Origin: Chytridium lagenaria
Taxonomy: Eukaryota > Chytridiomycota > Chytridiomycetes > Chytridiales > Chytridiaceae
Assembly: GCA_025449115.1 (NCBI GenBank)
Contig: JAHLKC010000046.1
Coordinates: 186,001 to 250,000 of the forward strand
Direction of reading: 5' to 3'
DNA: 64,000 nt
The translations under genes were made by a program, and so were the position numbers. The notes below the pieces were generated by a model. The model was given only the letters and a program-made list of their open reading frames with translations, made no database searches and was not told the DNA's origin. The first letter of the stretch is position 1, and every line of letters starts with the position of its first letter. Below are positions 48,516 through 60,648 of this stretch, piece after piece.

Positions 48516-50346
48516 ATGCTAGTCAATGCTACTTTAACGCATCCCAATAGAAACAAAAGCTTCACGCCCAAATCTATGGAGAGTGTTAAGGCTTGGACTA
48601 ACACGATTATGGGCCAACGAAAAAAACGACTTGCGGCTCGTGAGAACAGCTGCGGTTGATGGAGGTAAAAAACAGCGGGGCGACGAAGAAGTTAATTGCT
48701 CTACAGGAAGAACGCCAGAGAATTGATACGGAGTGGACTCAGATTCGCAATGCTGAACGCGAAGACGCCGTTACCCGTGCACGAATGATGCAGTACGTGG
48801 AAACGTCTCGTGTTCGGCAACTACATGCTCGTCTTCTCATGTCCAATGTTCTATTTGTAAGCTTCAAATACCTTATAACAATAACGCAATATTTAGGAAC
48901 GAGAATGCCAAAAAAAGTACAAGGATGAAGTCAAAGCCGCTGAAAAGGCTGCTGAGGAACAGGAGCGTGCGAGAATCGCTAAAATTGCGAATGGCGGATG
49001 ACGAAGAGCTCGTATTGTGGGAAAAGCATCGACGCGGTAAGGCACTTGTGGCTGCAGATTTGAGGAGGGTGATGGAGGAGAAAATACAGCTACAGAAAAC
49101 TGGATAGGGAGGCATGTTGACTTAAAAGACTCGGTATTGACCTGAGCTTAGGCGGAAAAGCGTCAGCAGAGTATTGTGGACAGACAGGTTGCTATCGAGA
49201 TTAAGGAGGAGGTTTCAGAGGAAGAAGGAGGAGAAGGCACGAAAGATTGTGGAGATGCGTCAAGGATTAGAGGATGTTTTGAAATCAAAGAAGGTAACAT
49301 ACTCACCATGGATATGTATAAATTTATTGGTTTTAAGGAGGACTATGTACTTAGCAAGGACCAACAACGTGCGCTCGACAAGAGCAATGAGAAATTTAAT
49401 GGTATGAAGGCGTACATTGCAAAACGAAAAAAGGAGATTGAAGGAAGCAGAGCAGAGTACGAAAGTTTTTTAAGGTCTTAAAGTAACGTCTTTTTTACAG
49501 CCAAGTGGGTCAAATCTGTCAGCAAGTTGCGGCAGTAAACGAAGAATTAACTCGGGAACGAGACGAAAAGCTGCAGAAATTCATTGAGGCAATGGGTCAA
49601 GCGCCGTTTGGAGATTCTGAAAAGAGAAAAGCTTGATAAAATTAGACGAAAGGCTGCAGCCGATGATATTGAAGCGTTTAGGCGTCAAAAGGTGATGCAA
49701 TTTCTTTAGTTGCAATTCCACTTTGCGAAGCTGACTTGTTTTAAAAATCAATAGCTTCGAGAAAACGACAACGACATGTTAAGGAAGAAGAGAGATGGTG
49801 AGGCGGAACGACGGGAGGGAGAAGAACTGTTGGCGAAGTCTATTGAAGAAGAAAAAACGGCGACGTGACAAAGCTCAAGCTGAACGTCAAGCACTAAAGG
49901 CCTTCCACATGATTCAAATGGTTTGGCTCATTTAAAACAGATTAAATATTGACACCGTGCATAAGAATGAGGTTCGTAACAAAGTGCACGAAAGATTTGA
50001 AGAGAATAAACTTCTCAACCGTGCTGTTTTAGATAATGTAAGATCAATAATTCTAACATATTCTCTTCACGCAAACGACTTAACACAATTTCTGCACAAT
50101 GATCCTTTTTGTTAACAGCTTAACGCCGACAACGAACGTTTTCATAGTTATGCCATGGAAGCCGTTTGCGAGTTTCAACAGCAAGGCAAGAACGTCACCC
50201 CCATCCTACGCGGTCTCCGTCAAAATCGTCCTTTCCCCAAAGTCTTATACGAAGAAAAAGACACATTCAACCGTCTCGGATTTACCGTTCGTCACGTACC
50301 AGCTGAAGCTCCTGAAGTTTCTCGTCTTCTCAAACGCGGGATTTGA
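48516..50346 (+). CDS. CFAP210: CFAP210 (CCDC173), ciliary doublet-microtubule inner protein
   Basis: CFAP210 is a long helical protein lying inside the doublet microtubules of motile cilia. Family blocks are present in order: MESVKAWTNTIMGQRKKRLA (about 48573-48632), then the signature RMMQYVETSRVRQLHARLLM and VLFERECQKKYKDEVKAAEK, close to the animal QYYQTERVKNFHSALLLTEV and VLKERDAQ. Charged TPH-type helix continues with DEELVLWEKHRRGKALVAAD, IRRKAAADDIEAFRRQK and RQALKAFHMIQM. The last exon carries LNADNERFHSYAMEAVCEFQ and QGKNVTPILRG and stops at 50346. Introns include 48857-48897, 49294-49360, about 49690-49755, 49918-49970 and 50038-50120. One-base errors are frequent (48640, 48990, 49110, 49230, 49610, 49855). 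The first ATG used here (48516) is uncertain. Length is about 450 aa. The ENY2 ATG is 52 bp downstream. Confidence 0.82.
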
Positions 50347-50398
50347 TCTTCTATTCCATTCCCCTCTGTAGAATTCGTAGTACAAAATAAATTCCATA

Positions 50399-50887
50399 AT
50401 GAGCCCAGCAAGAAACAGCAGAGGGATTTGATAGACCAGAAACTGGTGGCGGAGCGGGAGAAGGACAAGTAAAATAATATTACGAAGACCCTACGCTGAC
50501 GCTTGCTTGATTTTGGATCACAGGCAGAAGGAATTTCTACGGACAAAACTTACAAGAGAGCGGATGGGGATGACATGAAGAAGGCATGCAAGGGTGAGGA
50601 GATTGAACATGTTCCGAAGTATCTCCTAAATGGTAATTCTCTATTACAGAGATAGTCAAGGCAAAAGGGATGGAGCAGATCACTGTTGAGGAATTGATAG
50701 CTGAAATTGGACCCAAAGCAAGAAGTGTGTCATGAATAATCCGTCACCCCTTTTATTAAGTTATTCTTCGTAAACAAACAACTTCGGGTATCGACCTCTA
50801 ACTGTACCCCTCTGCACAGACGCGGTTCCTGAAGATATTAAAGCCGAGCTCCTCCAACGCATCCGGAAAGCCATCTCCGACCCATGA
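50399..50887 (+). CDS. ENY2: ENY2 / SUS1, subunit of SAGA deubiquitinase module and TREX-2
   Basis: ENY2 is a roughly 100-aa helical hairpin protein that works in both the SAGA histone-H2B deubiquitinase module and the TREX-2 mRNA-export complex. Exon 1 (50399-50468) encodes KKQQRDLIDQKLVAEREKD. A 55-bp intron leads to KEFLRTKLTESGW and DDMKKACK (50524-50596). After an intron (about 50597-50650) comes EIVKAKGMEQITVEELIAEI and GPKAR. The last exon is AVPEDIKAELLQRIRKAISD, stop 50885-50887. Every segment aligns with the animal protein. One-base errors lie near 50412 (just after the ATG) and 50553. It follows CFAP210 by only 52 bp. Confidence 0.95.
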
Positions 50888-50950
50888 CCTCAATTCAACG
50901 GTTCAATCTGTACAATATACATCCTGGTTTTTTTTGATGGATTGTCCCAC

Positions 50951-51945
50951 ATGTCAAAGCGAGTGAATGGATGGACTTGGCCTCCCCATTATCGCCAGCT
51001 CATCATCATCATATACGTTCTGTGCTCTCTGGTGTACTTTATCCTAATCCCATGGAGGATCGGCGTGCAATCATCTACCATAGCCCATGCTCTTTTCGGC
51101 ATTTGGAAGATATCATCATTTTGGGGGATAACCATCACAGGCCTTACTCTGATGTCATCTAACCCTGCGGATCCAGCTGTCGTCAGCTCCCAACATAATA
51201 TTCATCCAGAAACATCCAAAGCAGATATGGATGCTGAATCCAGGTTCTGCACTGTCTGCCTCACATACGTGTAAGTTTCTTCCAGTTTTGTCTTCAACGC
51301 TAAACAGCCTCAACAAAAGCCATCACACGTCCCTCCACTGCCGTTATTGCAACAAGTGTGTTTTGAATATCGATCATCACTGTTTCTTCGTAAACAACTG
51401 TATAGGAAAGAGAAATTACAGGTTCGTGGCGTTCGTCTTCGTAGTTTTATTGACTGCATGAACCTTAAGGTTGTTTGTTGCCACTCTGTTGTTCATGGCA
51501 AATTACGCGCTAGGAAATCTTATGTTTACGATTTGGGCGCTGGCATGGCCGTACGTGGATAGCTTACGGATGGACTCAATCGGTCAGTTGCGTGTACTTA
51601 TTTAGAGTATTGATTTTCGCTCAGTTAAAAATTATGGCCTCGCTCCGTGGCGACTGCAAACGCTCACTGGTTTCTTCGCGCTTTTGCACCTCCTATTTGT
51701 CTGCTTTACGTTCGACCTGCTTCGCCTACATGTCCTTCTTTGTAAGCAAAAAACGCGAGAATATCGCGGCTAACGACTTGTCAGGGTACAAAGGCATGAC
51801 GACTCTTCAGTACGCAAAATTCCTCAGAAAACAAGAAGAAAACGGCGGAAGCACCTGCTCCGCAACGTGCTTTATTCGACTCAAATCAATACAAGGAAGG
51901 CAGTCGGAGCAGAGAGTCAGTCCAAACAACTTTGAACGAAAATGA
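50951..51945 (+). CDS. DHHC-type protein S-acyltransferase
   Basis: These membrane enzymes attach palmitate to cysteines of target proteins. Two N-terminal helices ([20 protein letters not shown] and [14 protein letters not shown]) are followed by NPADPAVV, a motif placed as in the ZDHHC1/11 group. The Cys-rich domain is split by an intron (51271-51310): [10 protein letters not shown], then [16 protein letters not shown], with the catalytic DHHC motif, and [13 protein letters not shown]. Further helices are [16 protein letters not shown] and, after another intron, [23 protein letters not shown] just after the last helix corresponds to the TTxE motif. One-base errors lie near 51462 and 51745. 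The C-terminal end (stop 51945) is the least certain part. It converges on YPT1 with only 71 bp between. Confidence 0.88.
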
Positions 51946-52016
51946 TTTATTGAAACAAATGGGCAGAGATGGGTTGATAGTAAGGGAACGACTTCTGGAA
52001 AATGAGGTTTTTTTCT

Positions 52017-52952
<936 letters not shown>

Positions 52953-53251
52953 GGTGATGGTGGTTGGAGTCTGTTGAGCTGAAAGTTCGCCACTGAATTT
53001 TTTCTCTTTCGAAAATCTTGATTCTCTTTGGAGGCAGGTTGAATGGGAACAAATTTTCATTTGTTGGGTGGTATGTTTCTTCTGCTTTGCTGACGTAGCG
53101 GCTTCAACGTCCGTGTTGAGGAAAGTTGCTAACAATCGGAAGGGATTGAATGCTCAAAATGCGCATGGTTGAAAAAAATGATAGTCAGGAACTGGTCGGT
53201 GATGCGGCTGATGATGAGTATGCTGTTGTTTATTATTTATAAAAAAAACGA

Positions 53252-54019
53252 TCACGTAGGCACAAGAGAGGGGTCTGCTTCCACCATCTGCAGAAAACTG
53301 GTTTTTTCTGTTTTAAAAGTGCGTAAGTACTTAAAACCACAAGAACAAAATAAATGTTTGTGGACTCACTTGGCTTTGGTTTTAATGCACTTGTTGCTTC
53401 CGCGACACCCTTTTGTTCCGCCGCAATCGCATTAAATAACTTCACCACTAAGAGCATGTCAACAATCAATGCAAATACAAAAACCGAATCAGTATAAACA
53501 AAATCCTGACCTCCTCGTGTAGATATCTTCCTTAATCTCTTTTCTAAGTCATTTGTCAGGACTTCCGGCTTGACTCTACAGGAATTCTTCTTTTGCTGTG
53601 TCTCAAGCTTCATCAACTGCTTCGCTTTGATTTCGAGCTTCGAATCATCCAATTTCATTTCGATACCCCTGCTCTGGGCCAGGATGGGCTGTTAAGGTAA
53701 TATTTCAGTTAGTTGAATGCATCGAATGCGAAATCTGGTAATAAAGGAAAACAACTAGATACGTATAGCACAAGATGATGATCATCATTCTATTAGAAAG
53801 TAAAGTCTCATAGAATGAAAGAAGGCCTAATAGGCTGTGGAATACGTCAACATCAACCATTTTTATCATTACCTTTGACTTCTTTCCCTTTAATTCTCTT
53901 GTAAGCAGCCTTGACATCACTGATGCCATTTTTCCTCCTTCCACAACCACAGCTGAGTCCGCCTGCTGTTGCTGCCCCTGTTCCTGCATCTCCACATCTT
54001 CATGTCCGTCGTCGCTCAT
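53252..54019 (-). CDS. RRP15: ribosome biogenesis protein RRP15
   Basis: RRP15 is a nucleolar factor of pre-60S particles. The acidic, Gln-rich start MSDDGHEDVEMQEQGQQQQ leads to VMSRLLTRELKGKKSK. After an intron comes PILAQSRGIEMKLDDSKLEI and then SCRVKPEVLTNDLEKRLRKI and STRG. After another intron VVKLFNAIAAEQKGVAEATS appears, matching the family TRGVVQLFNAV block. The last exon gives KKTSFLQMVEADPSLVPT, equivalent to KKDFISVLRG, with the stop at 53252. At about 160 aa it is shorter than the animal form but close to the conserved domain. An in-frame ATG at 54079 would add 20 residues. Confidence 0.92.
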
Positions 54020-54190
54020 ATTCGATTGATTGTAGAAAGCAAAAAAAGAAGTGTCAGAATTGTCGAAATCATATTGCATGCATTGTCAGGAAAAGAGGAT
54101 GGAAAGCAGCATAGAACTCAAGAATTTACAGTCCAAGTTCATTTAAATTTGACATGATATAAAAATATAAAGTGACGAGCGAGCAAAATA

Positions 54191-56396
54191 TCAACGGTCC
54201 ATCGCAGAGTTTTCCAGTGGAGGAATCCCCCTATTCCTATTAATCGCATCCGAGAGAAGAATCTCCAGCCTCACTGCGCTGGCCACATTCACCTCCTCCA
54301 TCACAGGGATGCATCGTCGCAAGATATATTCATAAAGCTTGAATGCCTGCGCCTGATAATCATTTGTAAACTGATATCCAGCAATCTATTGAAGACGCAC
54401 CCAAAGATGTTAATTTAACTGGAATCACATATTGTATAAGCTAGTAAACAAGTACAGAATCCAAAACTCACTTCAAAAAAGCTATGCAGGACCATGGCCG
54501 TGACCGGTGTCGGCTTTTGCGAAATAATACGTGCAACCCATTGCCATCCAAAATCCATTCCGATCACGTTTTTCGCTATTTTTTACCAATGCCAGAAGAA
54601 CAATTCAGCAAGATATATAGAGCCCAGCCAAGTTACTCACCTTGCTGCATCTGCACAATAGCAGCAAAAATTGCGACCAATCCACACATTCTTTCGTTAT
54701 ATTTGTCCTCATTCTCACGAATCCCTTCCCCATCTTTTTTCATCCCCAGTCTCTTCAAATACTCATCAAGGGATTCCGACTAAAAGGAAACAAGAAAGAT
54801 GAAGTCAGTAAAAGAAAGCCATTAAAAAAATTAAAGATAAATATTTCTCACCGGACGCATCTTAGGATGGCGGGGAATCAAGTATGGGCATTTCTTCATA
54901 AGTCTTCCAAATAAAATCATCATAAACTTTGGGTGACTTTCGTAAATCAAAATAGACACGAGCGCAAGCGGAAACGCTTTGGTTCTTTGTACAGCAGCCT
55001 CGGTTTCGGCTTGTTTCTAAACAACCTGATAAATAAGGGCAAGACATTCGTTTTAACAATACTAACACAAATCGATTTCCCTAACGCGTCCATCAACATC
55101 AACCACATAACTTCGGATACTTGCTTCCCTGCTTTTAAAGCTTCATCAATCGACTTTGCCTAAATGTATTAGCTAGGGTGCGTAAAGATCCCGTACAGTT
55201 GCCATAATCTTAGATCTACTATTGGTAAGCTGCCCAACACTTTTTGTCAATCGCATGCGATGCTTCATAAAAAAATTGCCCATCGCTGGGTCTCCAGAGA
55301 ACCTTGGTCGAATTTCTTCCTTAATCATCTAGGGGCTATTAAACTACAAGCAGTAAAGATATATATTACATGAATACTGTCGAGACAAGATTCGGCAAAT
55401 CCTTTAGCGGCGCTTTTACCACTTGCAGCAGAGTTTTGAGCTGCAGGCTAAAACACAAAATAAATAAATAAGTAAATAAGTAAGCGTTAATTTAAAGAAA
55501 AATTCAACGTAGTCAAAATGCGCAAGAGTAAAAAGTAGCATTTATAAATGAAGGAAAGAAGTTGAAAATGGGCAGGAATCTATCAAAGTCATACCATTGG
55601 CGCTACGCTACTTGAAGAAGCAGGAATCGCGGAAGATCTCGTAGCGTTACTTAAAGAAGCAGCAACCGCGGAAGATCTCGTAGCGCTGCTGGCTTGTCCA
55701 TTTATTCTTACAGGTACTGACGCGGCGACTGAAGGTGGTAGTTTTGATGGAGGTAGTATATTCTGTGGTGCCACTGGAGCCACACTTCCTGATGTTTTAA
55801 CTTTCCAATGCAATCAGAAAAAGCTTTTGAAACAAGATATTACCTGCTGGAGGCGGTGGCAATGGCTCTGGTTCCGGTACAATGGCAGCTATTCGCATAG
55901 CTTCAATCAAACTCTCCATAGCCTACAAAAAAATAAAGCGTTAGCTAGTAAAGCGAATGTTCTAAAAACATGCCTGCATCATTTGCGAATTCCTTCCCTC
56001 GAATTCTTTGCGCATCGACGATAGTGCATTCTTTCTTTAACGGGGGTCCAATTAGCCCAGCAAATGCCAGAATGCCTCACCTTTGTTCCGTCGTCCGAAG
56101 CACCTGTTGTATTCCCGTTGCCCCCTCTTCAGCCTGCACAATTTCAACGCTGGGTATCTTATACATTGTTATCGGTTCGGACATGAGCTGGGACGTTAGC
56201 AAGGTGTTTGTCATGGAACTACCATCTTATTATGCGGGGAGGCGAATTTGGCGGGTGATGTTCTACGATGGGTCGTCGCTCTGACGGCTGCAACGAATGC
56301 TTCTCGGCCTATGATGGATGTGTCGGTCTTTTTTGTAGGGGTAGGCCGTGGTTTGGGTTGCGGTGGGGGTTCCTCATCGTTTATATCAAACTTCAT
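54191..56396 (-). CDS. GLE1: nucleoporin-associated mRNA export factor GLE1
   Basis: GLE1 binds inositol hexakisphosphate and activates the DEAD-box helicase Dbp5 at the cytoplasmic face of the nuclear pore. The N-terminal part (56396-55900) is Pro-rich and polar, with a short helix LSSMRKEFEGRNSQMMQ. An Ala/Ser-rich linker follows (about 55800-55600). The HEAT-like C-terminal domain has LTKSVGQLTNSRSKIMATVA, ALGKSICVSIVK, TKAFPLARVYFDLRKSPKVY, MCGLVAIFAAIVQM and, in the last exon, YEYILRRCIPVMEEVNVASA, all in GLE1 order. It stops at 54191. The central coiled coil of animal GLE1 is short or missing. One-base errors lie near 56060, 55830, 55700 and 55020. The ATG lies 88 bp below the NDUFB9 stop, on the same strand. 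Confidence 0.88.
55611..55688 (-). repeat. 39-bp tandem repeat in the GLE1 linker
   Basis: Units 55611-55649 and 55650-55688 are nearly identical. Each adds 13 in-frame residues of the form SSATRSSA to the Ala/Ser-rich linker. Confidence 0.85.
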
Positions 56397-56484
56397 GGCC
56401 AAATTCCAATATTATTGGAAATTGGAAGTGAAACAAGTTAAAATGCGCAATGACGATGATAATGATTTATTGGGGAATATTGAT

Positions 56485-57065
56485 TTAAGAAGAGTTGTCG
56501 AAGGGGGTGAGACCTCCGTAGACGATCTGGAATATGATGGTAATTGAAATGAGTAAGAAAAAAGTCGAGGTTAACTGGTAATTTAAGGCTGGAAGAAATG
56601 ATAATTCCCAAAAGGTTTTGAATAAAAAATATCAAAAAATATGTATATAACACACACCTCCTCCGGGACCGGAATGTTCCTCTCCCATTTCGAACCACCA
56701 GGAGCAGTGGGAGCTACAAATTGCAAAAAAAGGGTTAAATCCCCACCATACTTTCATAGACTTACAGATATAGGGTTGCGGGTGATAGTACTTTGCCAAC
56801 AAGTGTTCAGTCTTCAAAATCAAGTTATCAATCTCCTGCGGGTTCGTCACATTCTTCCGCGCCTCAAACATCTCTCGAATCATGACGGCCTTCTCTCTGT
56901 ACTCTTCTCTTTGCCAAAACCAATCCTGAGTTAGCTTAAGGGATTGCCGATAGAGACGGCGGATCCTTTGACTGTGAGAAAGGGGCTCTATCTGCGGGAA
57001 CGAGTCAGTGGGAATGGGTGGTAGATAGATGATGGGTTTACCGGCAAACGAGGCACGAAGGACAT
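56485..57065 (-). CDS. NDUFB9: complex I subunit NDUFB9 (B22, LYR family)
   Basis: This is an accessory subunit of the mitochondrial NADH dehydrogenase membrane arm; it is a LYR-motif protein that binds the acyl-carrier protein. The short first exon encodes MSFVPRLP. Then comes LSHSQRIRRLYRQSLKLTQD with the LYR motif, WFWQREEYREKAVMIREMFE and LAKYYHPQPYI, the family hallmark. A third exon gives PTAPGGSKWERNIPVPEE and a last short exon IVYGGLTPFDNSS, stop 56485. At about 110 aa it is short, as in other fungi. It shows that the organism keeps respiratory complex I. Confidence 0.92.
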
Positions 57066-57556
57066 GGTGATGGTTTTTTCACCTCAAATTTTTTTGGCTT
57101 TTTTTGATGGGTGTTGAGGTATTGAGTGATCGAGAAGGTTGCAAGGGGAATGCGATGGGTTCGAATATAGTTATTTGAGCAATGCAAATGAACCCTGACT
57201 ATATCCCGGGTGTCTTTGGAAGGCGATTTTTTTGACGGTGTCGGAGGAATGATATGAATAAAAGGAAAATGAAGATATTACTGTATTCATCTTTTACATT
57301 AATGTATTTACATTGGCTGACGGCGGTAATGTGTAAACATTGAGGTATTGAGAGAGCGACTTTTACATGCGCATATGCTTTCCAATCTCCTGTTCTCAAG
57401 CTTCAAAATTCGAGACTGATGGGTGGATAATGTAAGAATTATTTGCAAGTCTTATATGACCAAACTTTATTTGTACATCACATTCCATGAGGCTCTTTTC
57501 CTTCAATTCGACTTACAAGTGTGCGAAGAGCTACCCTTTAACATAACAGGCGGACG
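57066..57556. promoter_or_regulatory. divergent intergenic region, NDUFB9 / HAUS4-like
   Basis: These 491 bp lie between divergent starts. T-rich tracts are present and no further gene was seen. Confidence 0.4.
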
Positions 57557-58700
57557 ATGCATCACAACATTGAAAAGTCCGAAAAGTTGAACTTGACAAC
57601 TATGGAGTCCAGCCTTCTCTACGTTGAAATGATGGCCGTCATCTACGAATCTGACCCCCTCATCGTCGCCAAAGAATATCTCGAAAAGAATCCTTCAGCA
57701 TCAACCAATTTGGATTCCATTTCCAATGTTCGTACGTTGTCGCTGAAATTAGTTAACTCTAAAAGGGATGGGACCCACTCGCTAAAGCCCTATCGTCTGT
57801 AGAGATGATGGAAGCTTTCAGCAAACTGAATCAACAAGGAAAGGATGTCTCCATATACGGATTCAATTTTGACGAATGGAAGGAAAACGTTCACGATGTT
57901 TGCAACGCACAGGTTTGAATGACTTGGTCTTTACATATCTGACAAAACGAGACAGGTTGATAAAGATTTGAACGTTTTGTTTCTATTTGAGCTTGAACGT
58001 CGACTTTCCGATAAATGCGTAATACTTTCCCAAAGCCATTCGACATCCTCCAAAACAGCACACGGTAGTTCCTTTTGTATTATTATGAAGGCTAACATCC
58101 AGAAGATCACATTAAGTTTAAAGGCCTTACACATGTCTGGACAAAAGAGATGCAAAGAAACCGTGAACTAAAAAAAGGACTACTGGAAGCTGAATTAGCG
58201 GTCTGTTTTGAGCTCCACGCGTATTTACAGGTGAGGATTTTGACCTTGAAGGGAACTCGCTTTTATTATTCGTTCACAGGAATCTGTTGATATGCTTGTT
58301 GAACTCTTTGCGGGCATGTCTGAATATCAACTGGTACAAGCATCGTCAAAGCAATCCGCGTTTACGGCATATTTTTCAAATATCCTTAGCTCATTAAGGA
58401 GAAAAACGGAGTTACTTCTTCAACAACTCAGATATGATGTGTATTCAGGACCAGCGGGTCAAGGGCTGGAGTTATTAAGGTAATGAAAAAAGTCTGAAGT
58501 TATTGCGGTTGTACTAATTGTTTTGTAGTCAAAGCATGGCAGAAAAGCACGAATCTCTTAGAATGGAAATATCGCGACAGCAGGACTTTGTGGCTCAATA
58601 TGAGCTAGCAGGGCCCGAGTTTTTCGCGCTTATGGAACAATATTCTAGCGTTATGCAGCAACTTGCCATGGTCACTACAGATATCGAACGAATGAGATAA
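57557..58700 (+). CDS. HAUS4: probable augmin subunit HAUS4-like
   Basis: The gene encodes a helical protein of about 320 aa. The C-terminal third (ESLRMEISRQQDFVAQYELA, GPEFFALMEQYSSVMQQLAM) resembles the end of HAUS4, where a helix of the form RQVLNSYEVLGEEFDRLVKEY occurs. The central block ELERRLSDKCVIL resembles its RLQQEVEEQLKKKCFTLL. HAUS4 belongs to augmin, the eight-subunit complex that recruits gamma-tubulin to spindle microtubules for branching nucleation. Exons are about 57557-57730, 57766-57912, 57958-58231 (one frameshift near 58110), 58281-58479 and 58528-58700. The similarity is read by eye and is weaker than for the other genes. Another coiled-coil kinetochore or spindle protein is possible. 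Confidence 0.5.
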
Positions 58701-59016
58701 ATATCCGTGTATTTCGTTTGCGTGCCATCCACGTCGCGAAAGCGAGTAATCATCGTTACAGTAATACAAAGCTAAAGTATCACACAACGAGTGCAAGATC
58801 CATATCCAGCAATACTCATCTGCTCAAATGCCGCCCAATGTCCCAATCCAGCTTTGTTGTTCACACCTTGACTTCGCACAGTTGAGCGGAGAAACAATAT
58901 TTGGCAGGCTTTAGCTATCAAAGTAGCAATTCACAGAGACAAAGGAGGAAATGTAAGGCATGGAATAATGAACGAATAGCCCACTTTATTCACATCGCCA
59001 ATAAAAAAACGATCCT
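58701..59016. other. convergent intergenic region, HAUS4-like / eL27
   Basis: These 316 bp between converging genes show no recognisable feature. Confidence 0.4.
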
Positions 59017-59584
59017 TTAGAAGCCTGTGTAAATTGAAAAATGGGAAGGGTAAGTAATGTTTCTCCCATGTATTTGGTATCAAAAAAAAAACCGAAACTA
59101 AGACTTACGGAGCTTCTGGAAGAACCACTTGTTCTTCCCGCTGTTGTAACGCTCCTCGAAGACCTTCTTAATAGCCTTCTTGGAGGTAGACCGTTGCGCG
59201 GGCTCCTTGAAAGAGTCTGCGGAGACCACCTGCTTAAGGTCGAGGTCCAAGTTGTAACTAAATAGAAGAGGGAGTCCGGTTAGCTTTCCAAAATATCCTA
59301 GTATGTAGTCCTCAAGAGCAAAAATAGTACCCACCGGGTAGGCATGATGTGGTTGTAGTTGACGACCTTGATGAAGGGCTTCACCTTGGACCTCTTGGCC
59401 ACACGCTTCTGACCCATACCCCTGGTGATCTTTAAGGGGTACTCTCAACACCGGCAACAACGGCGTGGGGGTAGGGCCTGGTGGAAGTGCCCTCGTCGTA
59501 GTTCTTGACGATGACGGCCTTCTTGCCGGCGAAACGGCCGGAAAGGACAAGGACAACTTTTCCGTTCTTAAGGAACTTGACCAT
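59017..59584 (-). CDS. RPL27: 60S ribosomal protein eL27
   Basis: eL27 is a large-subunit ribosomal protein with an N-terminal KOW fold. The sequence reads [47 protein letters not shown], then [44 protein letters not shown] and [19 protein letters not shown], covering the full length of about 136 aa. Introns are at about 59257-59335 and 59030-59106; the last exon holds only the final residues and the stop. A single missing base near 59442 breaks the frame inside the conserved [13 protein letters not shown] block. Confidence 0.96.
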
Positions 59585-60648
59585 GATTCCTTTTTTTAAA
59601 GAAAGAAGAGAGGTTCAGCTTCTGGTTACGTTTCCATATGCTTTCCAGATGGAGAGTTGAGGCGAGTGATGCTGTCTAAGCGTCCACCGTTATGCTGAGG
59701 TTCCTCAAAAGCAATCTCGTTCAACATGCCAACAAGTGAGCTCTTATCTGGAGGCATGATATGCCATGCCATCCAATCCATCCCATCTCATCTGATCCTG
59801 TCCTATCCCCGTTCCGTCCATACATCGACCGACACATCCATCCATCAGAGTTCCATCCTTGTCCATAGCTCCCATGTTGCCTTCTTCTCATGATACTGAC
59901 GTCGGATGCCGTTGCTGCTTGGGGGTTTGATGGTCCTATGTTCAATCTCTCAACAAACCTAATGAGTGTGAGAAAAAAGAGTGTACGACCATGCAAAATT
60001 TACCAATTTGTGTGGTGCGAAGAGTTTGGTCAATATTTTTTCTAAGTCCCAATAATTAATATTTATTTACATTTGTCACAAATATTTTAAAATAAAATAC
60101 ATATAAAAATGCTTTTGTTGCCATTATTCAATAATCAAAGAAATCGAAATATGTAAATATTATAATATATCCATATTCTGTGTATGTAAATATTCAATTT
60201 GATTCTGTTATCAACATTCTTTAATTGAAGTAATTTTCATATATTTGTTATCATTATTAACGTTTGTGCAAATGTTGAATACTCTTGAAAGGTGAACAAA
60301 TTAAAGAAGTTGGTAAATACTTGCAACGCGCATTGGAAATGAAAAGTTCAAAGAGTGTAGACAAAATGTAATCATTTGATTATCTATGCTTTGACATGGT
60401 TGGGAGCTAATAAATATAGTAGCAGTCTAACCAGTGTCAAGTTGACATCTGGTCTTTCAGTCGATGGCAGATGTCCGTCCCGAGAAATATTTAATCAAAA
60501 ACAAGTACGATGACGGATACGAGGAGACCCCGGCAGGTTGATGGATAGTTATTGGAAATTGTATTCTTTTATTATCGCTCTTTGGCTTCACCGCGCAATA
60601 TAGGAGGTTTTGAATGGCGTTTTTTTGGTTTTCGTGTAGAACAGAAAA
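59585..60648. other. divergent intergenic region, eL27 / TRM13, partly very AT-rich
   Basis: The part next to eL27 has simple CATCC-type sequence (about 59760-59850). From about 60035 to 60260 it is extremely AT-rich with recurring GTAAATATT words. No open frame with recognisable sequence and no RNA gene was seen. Confidence 0.45.
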
